The notes beneath the pieces are model-generated. The model was not told the DNA's origin. It worked only from the letters and a program-made list of their open reading frames with translations, and ran no database searches. A stretch of 64,000 nt of DNA from Bdellovibrio bacteriovorus (GTDB taxonomy: Bacteria > Bdellovibrionota > Bdellovibrionia > Bdellovibrionales > Bdellovibrionaceae). The position numbers were made by a program, and so were the translations under genes. Positions 17,643 to 24,054 of the stretch are shown here, piece by piece. The stretch lies in contig NZ_CP102930.1 in the NCBI RefSeq assembly GCF_025558485.1, positions 2,108,001 through 2,172,000 of the forward strand, written 5' to 3'. Numbering within the stretch: position 1 is the stretch's first letter; each line of letters opens with the position of its first letter.

Positions 17643-17681
17643 AAAGCCCCCGAAGAAATCCGGGGGCTTTTGTTTTTTTTA
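17643..17681 (+). terminator. strong intrinsic terminator
   Basis: AAAGCCCCCG-8-nt loop-CGGGGGCTTT followed by TGTTTTTTTT. It terminates the L,D-transpeptidase gene. The convergent minus-strand gene ends at 17679, inside the T-run. Confidence 0.93.
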
Positions 17682-17978
17682 AAGGCATTGAGTTTTATAA
17701 TATTTCAAAAGGGCCGTTTCTATCAGACTGCGATCGTATTCATCGACAACAAAGACCCCCAGGGCGGCCTGCGGGTCTTTGACTCTGGCCAGTCCGCGCA
17801 CGATATCCGGAGCAAAGAAGTCCTCCTGATTTGCATCATAAGTCAGGACCTGATCCCGCAATGGCTGGTTTGAATCGTAAACCACGATTTCCACGCGTCC
17901 GTTACAACGGAGAAGTGCTTCGCCATGTTGAATCCCGCTGGGCAAAAACCTTAAAGTCTGTGAGCGGAGATTCTTCAA
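17679..17978 (-). CDS. C-terminal part of a probable frameshifted exported gene
   Basis: A 99-residue frame with no good start of its own (TTG at 17978, no ribosome site) and no signal peptide. It begins one base before the stop of the upstream frame (TTGA overlap) in the -1 frame. Joining the two after one base is restored near 17978 gives a continuous exported protein of about 225 residues. The C-terminal part contains NGRVEIVVYDSNQPL and VFVVDEYDRSLIETALLKYY and looks like genuine coding. Either a recent single-base deletion, a sequencing error, or translational coupling. Family unknown. Confidence 0.6.
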   Translation of the reverse strand: MKNLRSQTLRFLPSGIQHGEALLRCNGRVEIVVYDSNQPLRDQVLTYDANQEDFFAPDIVRGLARVKDPQAALGVFVVDEYDRSLIETALLKYYKTQCL

Positions 17979-18355
17979 CGCGTTTTAGATACCGGGTCAG
18001 ATAGGGCCGACTGCCGCGCACCATCCAAAACGTCAGAAACCCGTGCTGTGTCCTGTGGTTGATTCCAGCGCGCCAGATAGAAAAACAGCCGCTGCGTGCG
18101 AGCCAGCGACCAGCAGGCCGCCAGATCATACAGCTTGGTGGAAAAAGGCCAGTTCACAGAGAGATTGTGATACTGGCTGGAAAAAGCCTCCGGTCGAATG
18201 CGGCGGTAGATTTCACTTGTGGAAACTCGTGAACAAGCCAGATTCTCGACTAAAGAATCGGAAATCACCTTGTTGGATGAGGCTCCCGCACGGGGACTCA
18301 GCGAAGTTGCAAGAAGGGCGACAGAGAGTATGGGAATTAAAGCTTTTATGTTCAT
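17975..18355 (-). CDS. N-terminal part of a probable frameshifted exported gene
   Basis: 126 residues with a signal peptide (MNIKALIPILSVALLATSLSP) and a helical mature part (YRRIRPEAFSSQYHNLSVNW, LYDLAACWSLARTQRLFFYL). The frame stops at TGA after DPVSKTR, exactly where the next frame begins one base back. I take this as the front part of one broken gene with 17679-17978. No family recognised. Confidence 0.6.
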   Translation of the reverse strand: MNIKALIPILSVALLATSLSPRAGASSNKVISDSLVENLACSRVSTSEIYRRIRPEAFSSQYHNLSVNWPFSTKLYDLAACWSLARTQRLFFYLARWNQPQDTARVSDVLDGARQSALSDPVSKTR

Positions 18356-18428
18356 AACTAAGGTCTAGAGACCTTAAGAGATGATTCACGGTCAAGTTGC
18401 TTTAGTTTAACATACCTTTGGAGGTTTC

Positions 18429-19163
18429 ATGGAAAGTGAGCAATTAAAAAGACCAACAGGCATCTACCTATTGGCAATTCTTTTTATTCTTGCTCCTTTG
18501 GGAAACATCTTTTTGAGTTTCTGGGGCCATGTGGGTTGGCAGAATCCTCAACAATGGGTCCATGCTTTGAATTCAATTACAACATTGGATTGGTTATGGT
18601 TGGGGCTTTTGCTTCTGACCGGCATTTTATTACTTCGCCCACACAAAGCCACATGGTCTTTGGCAATTGGCACGTTGATGCTGGTTTTATTCATTAACTT
18701 ATATCGCTGGGGCAATGGCGAATTCGCGGATGGGGGAGCTTTGATTCACGGGCAGTTGTTTATCTCCTGTCTGATCACGGCGTTTTTCCTGCTGTTGGCT
18801 TTTTATTTCCGTTTTCCTTATTTGGATCGTCGCGCACAGTGGATGTTTCAGGCCGCGGCTCGTTATGAATTTAGAACCCCTGTGGATGTTGTCGCGCAGG
18901 ATATTTTTAGCGGCGTGACGGAATCAGTTTCTTTAAGCGGTGTCCGGGTTCGTTTGCAAAGGGATATGGAAAGTTCTCAGGGCCTGCGCTTTGTGGATGT
19001 GATTTTTCCTGAGGTTCGTAATATCAAGGTCAAAAGTCGAGTCGTGGAATATCGGGATAATGTACTTCGCCTGAAGTTTAAGGACCTTACGGGGCGTGAT
19101 CGGGCCTATTTGCAGGACTGGTTGAAGTCTCAGATTGAGACAAGGCTGGAAAAGCAAGGTTAA
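18429..19163 (+). CDS. membrane protein with degenerate PilZ-like domain
   Basis: 244 residues: four hydrophobic helices (about residues 12-32, 54-70, 75-95, 107-127) followed by a cytoplasmic domain of about 110 residues. That domain looks like a PilZ barrel: YEFRTPVDVVAQDIFSG, then the motif-like ESVSLSGVRVRL. The canonical RxxxR that clamps cyclic-di-GMP is not clear, so it may not bind the nucleotide. It is probably an inner-membrane sensor or effector. GGAGG precedes the ATG. Confidence 0.7.
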   Translation: MESEQLKRPTGIYLLAILFILAPLGNIFLSFWGHVGWQNPQQWVHALNSITTLDWLWLGLLLLTGILLLRPHKATWSLAIGTLMLVLFINLYRWGNGEFADGGALIHGQLFISCLITAFFLLLAFYFRFPYLDRRAQWMFQAAARYEFRTPVDVVAQDIFSGVTESVSLSGVRVRLQRDMESSQGLRFVDVIFPEVRNIKVKSRVVEYRDNVLRLKFKDLTGRDRAYLQDWLKSQIETRLEKQG

Positions 19164-19226
19164 GTCCGGGTTCTTGTTAAGTAATTTGAAATGTGTACCG
19201 AAAAGACTCAAAAGCATGAGGTCGTT

Positions 19227-21059
19227 ATGAGATGGATGTTTAAACCGAAGTCATTAATGAAGAGTGTTGCGGCATGTGCATCGGCGTTTACGATGTGTAT
19301 GGCTCCTGTTGCGCAAGGCGCGGCGGCGAAGGATCAGAGAAAACTGATCAATCAGTATCTCAAGGAAACCGGGCTCACTACGAAGAAAATGACTGTGGGT
19401 GAATTCTACAGAATGGTTCGTCACGTCTATCCGCAAAAGCTGCGTGGACAGATGGATCAGTGGGTGGCGTTGAATCGTCACGAAATGATGCCTGCGGTGG
19501 AAGCCTCCAGCTACAAAGGCTCTGATGGAAAAGAACAAGTGCGTTTGACTCTGACTCATGCAGGTCAAACGACGACTTTGACTTTCACAGGTGATGAAGA
19601 CACTCCGCTAAAAGTGAATGGTGTTTCTTTCGGTCGCAAAGAATTGATGAACTACAACAGCTTCAACAAGATCGCTGGTAAAATGGCGAAATTGGACCCG
19701 GTTGTGGCCAAGGCGCTGAAAACCGGCAAACAAAAGCCATTGAGCAAAAATCTGCGTCTGACTTACAAGGAATTCAATCAACTGACTCCACGCCAAAGAG
19801 CTGAGTACTTCGTGCGTATTCGTGGTGCGATGGACGCGGCACAAAGAGTTTATCAGGTGATCTATGGCGCTCAGGCCATGAATGAGATCAACAATAAGTA
19901 TGAGTGGGTGTATCAGTACTTCTTCGGTGAAGAAGCTTATGCTGCCTCCGGCCTGACCGGCAAGCCATGTATCGTGGCGGGTTATAAGTCCACTTACGGT
20001 GAAAATGGATCTTGTGGTGGCTCCAAGAGCGGCGCTGAAGACTTAAGCAGACAGATGAGAGGCATGAATGCGACTTGCTCTGGCAACGCCGTGTCTTGTA
20101 ATCCGATGGTTTACGGTTTCGATGGCAGTGGTTCCCCTCATTGCGTCAGTCGTTCTGAAGTGAAGTATGCGACTCGCGTATGTAACCAGAAATCCCCACT
20201 TCGTCGTGGTGATGTTAAAGCTGAGGGTGAAGATAAAAAACGTATTATCGAATCCTACCTGAAGAAAAACGGTCAGGACATCAATCTGGTGCTGAACGAA
20301 GAAGGTAAGATTTCTCAGGAACAGTATGATCAGATCTCCAAGTATCTGGGTGACCTTGAATCCTTCATCCAGACAGCTGTGGGTGCGTGTGATCAGGCTC
20401 CGTTGAAAGACATTCAAAAACAACGTGAAGACCAGGTGTCTGCTTGTAACGAAATCAGAACTCGTGCGTTCTCTTTGCAGTCCTTCGTGGTTTCTCCAGA
20501 ACCACTTCCGCCTCCGGGTCCGGTTGCGGGTGACTGCTCTGTGAACAAGCCAGGTTCTGTAACCGGTGCTGATGGCAAAGGTTGCGTGTGCCCTGAAGGT
20601 ACAAAAGAATCCGAGCCGGAAGAAGGCAGCTCTCAACCGACTTGCGTAGTTATCGAAACCGGTGGCGAAGGTGATTTGCCAGGTGGTAAAACTGAAGTGG
20701 GTCAGGGAACTGAAGACAGCTGTGGATTCTGGTGCCGTAATAAAAACTGGATCATCCCGGTGGGTGTGGGTCTGTTGGCTTTGGGTGCTTTCTGGTGGTT
20801 GTTCAGTAAGAACAAATCAAAATCCAATGAAAGCACAAATGAATATGTACCTCCTGTAGCGCCTCCGGCTCCTACCGCGACAACGACAACAACGGTGACT
20901 CCGGCTCCAGTGGACCCGCCGCCAACGGCTCCATGTCCGGCTCCGAATCAGTTGATCAATAACGTCTGTGTGCCAGTGGTGGTGACACCTCCTCCGACAC
21001 CGGAATCCGAGGGTGGCAGCTTAAATGATGGCTCCATCCGCGCAGGCGGGGTTCGTTAA
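19227..21059 (+). CDS. large exported protein with C-terminal membrane anchor
   Basis: About 610 residues, signal peptide after MRWMFKPKSLMKSV (cleavage near VAQGAAA). The first 230 residues are helical and basic. A Cys-rich middle part follows (about 250-340 and 440-490, including the EGF-like GCVCPEGTKE). A single transmembrane helix (WIIPVGVGLLALGAFWWLF) sits near residue 535, then a Pro/Thr-rich tail. The layout suggests a cell-envelope protein with a long periplasmic domain. No family recognised. The ATG at 19227 is preferred to 19191 because it directly precedes the signal peptide. The RDD gene follows 14 bases later. Confidence 0.75.
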   Translation: MRWMFKPKSLMKSVAACASAFTMCMAPVAQGAAAKDQRKLINQYLKETGLTTKKMTVGEFYRMVRHVYPQKLRGQMDQWVALNRHEMMPAVEASSYKGSDGKEQVRLTLTHAGQTTTLTFTGDEDTPLKVNGVSFGRKELMNYNSFNKIAGKMAKLDPVVAKALKTGKQKPLSKNLRLTYKEFNQLTPRQRAEYFVRIRGAMDAAQRVYQVIYGAQAMNEINNKYEWVYQYFFGEEAYAASGLTGKPCIVAGYKSTYGENGSCGGSKSGAEDLSRQMRGMNATCSGNAVSCNPMVYGFDGSGSPHCVSRSEVKYATRVCNQKSPLRRGDVKAEGEDKKRIIESYLKKNGQDINLVLNEEGKISQEQYDQISKYLGDLESFIQTAVGACDQAPLKDIQKQREDQVSACNEIRTRAFSLQSFVVSPEPLPPPGPVAGDCSVNKPGSVTGADGKGCVCPEGTKESEPEEGSSQPTCVVIETGGEGDLPGGKTEVGQGTEDSCGFWCRNKNWIIPVGVGLLALGAFWWLFSKNKSKSNESTNEYVPPVAPPAPTATTTTTVTPAPVDPPPTAPCPAPNQLINNVCVPVVVTPPPTPESEGGSLNDGSIRAGGVR

Positions 21060-21073
21060 GGAACTAAAACTGA

Positions 21074-21709
21074 ATGAATATCGACAAGCATCAAGATAAA
21101 ATCATTCCGCAGCGGGCTCCCCAGAAAAGGGAAGCCCCTGTGCCGTTAAAAGGGCCAGTAATGCCGCGCCGTCGAGGCCCGGCAACGCCAGCTCCTTCGC
21201 GTGTGAACGGTTTGTTTAAGGACCGTCAGGGGTTGAATTTTGAGCAGGGCACGGGCTTTCACGGAGGGCCTTCGCGTCGCAAAGGCGCACGTCTGGCCCT
21301 ATGGTCGTGGCTGGCGTCTTTTATCGATGGCCTGATCCTGATTGCTTTAAGCTGTGTCTTTATGCTGATGTTTTCGATGGTGCTAAACACCTCTGTGGGG
21401 CATGTTCTGAAGGGGCTGTCGCACAGTCATCATCAGATGATGTTCTTTGTTGAAGTGTTTGTGGTGTTTGCGTGGTTCTATATGATCACCATTCGCAGTT
21501 TGATGGGCTCCACCATCGGCGAGTGGGCTTGTGATCTGCGTCTGGGGCAGCCGCATGAGCGCCTGCATGCCAGTTATATCTTCAAGGTTGCTTTACGCAG
21601 CACTTTGATTTTGATGACAGGGATTGTGACTCTGCCACTTTTGTCCGTGGTTTCCGGTAAAGATCTGGCCGGGGCACTTTCGGGCTTACGCCTGTTTTCT
21701 TTGAAGTAA
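21074..21709 (+). CDS. RDD family membrane protein
   Basis: 211 residues: a basic Pro-rich cytoplasmic N terminus (about 1-75), then an RDD domain with transmembrane helices, the conserved Asp in WLASFIDGLILIAL, and SLMGSTIGEWACDLRLGQ, the usual G-x-T-x-G motif of the family. RDD proteins are small inner-membrane proteins, some tied to ion transport. The function here is unknown. Follows the anchored exported protein closely and overlaps the 3' end of the convergent methyltransferase gene by 24 bp. Confidence 0.82.
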   Translation: MNIDKHQDKIIPQRAPQKREAPVPLKGPVMPRRRGPATPAPSRVNGLFKDRQGLNFEQGTGFHGGPSRRKGARLALWSWLASFIDGLILIALSCVFMLMFSMVLNTSVGHVLKGLSHSHHQMMFFVEVFVVFAWFYMITIRSLMGSTIGEWACDLRLGQPHERLHASYIFKVALRSTLILMTGIVTLPLLSVVSGKDLAGALSGLRLFSLK

Positions 21710-22852
21710 AGTCAAAACCTCATAGTGTGAAGTCTGTGGGAACTGATCCAGGATATAAACTTCCTGCATCTGATATCCGCATTCATTCAGTGTCATCAGA
21801 TCCCGGGTCATGGATTCAGGGAAACAGGACATGTAAATGAAATACTCCGGACGCTGAGTTGCAGAGAGCTCTTTCAGCGGGTTCAGGAAGTTCATCAGCC
21901 CGGATCTTGGCGGATTGGCCAGAATCACATCAAATTCAGAAAAATTCTGCGTCAGTTTCTTTTGGAAGTCCCCGCGGTAAATTTGCACGCGATTTTTAAG
22001 ATGCCCCAGACTGGGCGGAAGCTGATTTAAAGAATGCTCCAGTCCCTGCAAAGACAGCTCGTCGATCTCGCAGGCCAGCAGGCTGTCGGCTTGCGACAGC
22101 GCCGGGAAGGTCAGGTTGCCAATCCCTGAGCCAAACTCAATCACTCGCGAGGACGGCGCTTTTTGCACCCAAGAGGCAATGACGTCACAGATTAGTCTGT
22201 TGGCTTTGTGGCTGGGCTGGGTAAAGCTCGCCACCTGACAATAAAGATCCACCGCGATTTCGCCCACCCAGGATTGAAACCACACATGGTGTTCAGGGTC
22301 GCGCAATTTAAATTCCGTTCCGGTCCACACCGGCACTTTGCGGCGCTGGCCGATCTCCACGAATGCCCCGGCCTGAAGTTTTTTTAGGATATTCTGTTCG
22401 TCCAAAAGAGCTTTGATGTCGATATTGGCCAGATCAATCCACACTCCACGGCGTCCTTCAGGGCTGACTCTTAGGCGGAATGAACCCTTTTTAAAAGGCC
22501 ATTGGATTTGACGGAAATCATTCAGCCACAGTTGTAGTTCCGGGGAAAGCTGGGCGCAGACATCGATATCCAAGACCTCGTGACGATCCTTGTGGTACAG
22601 TCCCAAGCGGCCCTCTTGCAGGCTGAAATCCAGACGATCACGAAGATGAGACGCACCGGCGGAAAGGGCTTTGATTTGCTCAGGCAGGGGAAGATTCGCC
22701 CCCTTAAATAGGTTCAAAAGCTCTGTTCTTTTGCCTTCAATTTGTGCTCCATAAGGCGTTTCCAAAAGCTGACAGCCGCCGCAGTCCTGGGAATAGGGAC
22801 ATTTCTCCTGGAAGTCTTTGTCAAAGATTTCGAAATCATGGAAGTTTGGCAT
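21686..22852 (-). CDS. 23S rRNA/tRNA uracil-5-methyltransferase (RlmD/TrmA family)
   Basis: 388 residues. The N-terminal iron-sulfur Cys cluster CPYSQDCGGCQ (C-x5-C-x2-C) has its fourth ligand probably in DVCAQL. The SAM site is VIEFGSGIGNLTF. The catalytic region has LANPPRSG, and the nucleophile is in YMSCFPESMTRDL (usually SCNPxTLARDL). Lacks the N-terminal TRAM domain of longer RlmD. It would methylate C5 of a uridine in 23S rRNA or tRNA. The altered CFPES motif is a small departure from the family. Convergent overlap with the RDD gene. Confidence 0.87.
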   Translation of the reverse strand: MPNFHDFEIFDKDFQEKCPYSQDCGGCQLLETPYGAQIEGKRTELLNLFKGANLPLPEQIKALSAGASHLRDRLDFSLQEGRLGLYHKDRHEVLDIDVCAQLSPELQLWLNDFRQIQWPFKKGSFRLRVSPEGRRGVWIDLANIDIKALLDEQNILKKLQAGAFVEIGQRRKVPVWTGTEFKLRDPEHHVWFQSWVGEIAVDLYCQVASFTQPSHKANRLICDVIASWVQKAPSSRVIEFGSGIGNLTFPALSQADSLLACEIDELSLQGLEHSLNQLPPSLGHLKNRVQIYRGDFQKKLTQNFSEFDVILANPPRSGLMNFLNPLKELSATQRPEYFIYMSCFPESMTRDLMTLNECGYQMQEVYILDQFPQTSHYEVLTLLQRKQA

Positions 22853-22916
22853 TGAATGCTTGCCCCGGCCGGATAGCTGTTATATCAAAACCTCATCTTA
22901 GCAAAACTTAGGGGGA

Positions 22917-23357
22917 ATGGTGAGAGTTTTATTGCTTGCTGGCATCATGTTGATCTTCGCTGGAACTGCGACTTGGGCAGTCGCAAGCAACCCTTGGATT
23001 CGCACATGTCGTATTGAGGAAGGCCAGTTCTGGGTTCTTAAAGCGGGTTCCGAGGAATACTCCATGTGTTTCTTTGGCAATGCGGCTGTGGGGGCGGAAG
23101 CTTTGTTTATGTTTAAAGCCAAAACGGGTTCCACGGAAGCGGTTCAGGCCTATAAAAACCGCAATGCTTCTTCAGCGCGTGGTGGTGTTTGTGGTTCTTT
23201 TGATGCGGAAGTTGTTCAAGCCAAAGACAGCGAAGGTCAGACCTTCAATCTGTGCAAATTTTCAGATAATTCTTTGATGGAAGAAACGACTTTGTGGATG
23301 GGCCCTGGTTCGGATGACAACCAAGGCTTGGATAAGGCGCTTTCTAAAACGTATTAG
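22917..23357 (+). CDS. exported DUF333-like protein
   Basis: 146 residues with a signal peptide (MVRVLLLAGIMLIFAGTATWA). Two repeated short units each resemble DUF333: a Cys, then EGQFWVLKAGSEEYSMCFFG, and later AKDSEGQTFNLCKFSDNS with ETTLWMGPG. In such proteins (Pseudomonas/E. coli DUF333 lipoproteins) function is poorly known. Several Cys suggest periplasmic disulphides. AGGGGGA precedes the ATG. Overlaps the convergent 2H phosphoesterase gene by 4 bases. Confidence 0.7.
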   Translation: MVRVLLLAGIMLIFAGTATWAVASNPWIRTCRIEEGQFWVLKAGSEEYSMCFFGNAAVGAEALFMFKAKTGSTEAVQAYKNRNASSARGGVCGSFDAEVVQAKDSEGQTFNLCKFSDNSLMEETTLWMGPGSDDNQGLDKALSKTY

Positions 23358-23992
23358 TTCTTTTTATGTTCTTCGGGGCGCAGTGAATAAATGCAAGAAC
23401 TCGCGTCCTTGATCACACCATCTTCAAAGTGAAGATCCTTTTTGGTAAATCCCAAAGTTACATGTGGATAGAACTGCTCAGGGCTGAAGTCTTCAGTCTT
23501 GCCGCCTTTGGATGTGTACAGTATGTGAATGGCTTTGCGGATCTGGAAAAGGCGATCGGATTCGACAACCGCATAGTAAGTGCTGTCGTCCTTCACTGAT
23601 CCTTTCCCCACACAAAGCAGGTGATAAGGGGCCTTTTGCAGATCCATTTGTTCTGCCAGGGCATTGATCTCGTTCATCGAAACTTTCTTTTTCAGCTTGG
23701 TGAACTCCATCGGATTAACCACTGTGATATGAGCTTCTCCGCGGTGTTGCAGGCTGACGTGCTGGCTTTTTTCCACCTCTTGGCGCATTTTTTCAAAGGC
23801 TGGATAAGGCAGTTCCAAAGACAAATAACTTTTAGGCTTTTCCCTGGCGGGTGAAACAGAGGCAACACTCCGAGTGGCTTTCGGCTTCAGATCCTCACTG
23901 GAATACTGGAGAGACGAGAGAGCATAAGGGGATTTGCTGGCGCAGGCAGTCAGCGAAAGCGAGATGATAACCAAGTGAAACGCACGCATCAT
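23354..23992 (-). CDS. exported lipoprotein with 2H phosphoesterase fold
   Basis: 212 residues. Lipobox LTAC (Cys17) shows it is an exported lipoprotein. The mature part carries two HxTh motifs about 90 residues apart, His88-Ile-Thr90 in EAHITVV and His177-Val-Thr179 in YPHVTLGF. These are the signature of the 2H phosphoesterase superfamily (LigT, 2',3'-cyclic phosphodiesterases). These enzymes act on cyclic phosphates or RNA ends and are normally cytoplasmic. An exported one could act on prey nucleic acid or nucleotides. The full motif pair and usual spacing support activity. Substrate unknown. Confidence 0.8.
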   Translation of the reverse strand: MMRAFHLVIISLSLTACASKSPYALSSLQYSSEDLKPKATRSVASVSPAREKPKSYLSLELPYPAFEKMRQEVEKSQHVSLQHRGEAHITVVNPMEFTKLKKKVSMNEINALAEQMDLQKAPYHLLCVGKGSVKDDSTYYAVVESDRLFQIRKAIHILYTSKGGKTEDFSPEQFYPHVTLGFTKKDLHFEDGVIKDASSCIYSLRPEEHKKN

Positions 23993-24054
23993 GATTTCTC
24001 TTTTCCTTCGGTTGGGTTGACTTAAGGTGGGCCTCCTTTTAGCCTACACAGACT

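Noticed and set aside
17970..17990. Programmed -1 frameshift signal
   Set aside because: No X-XXY-YYZ slippery heptamer and no clear downstream stem. A plain single-base lesion is simpler.
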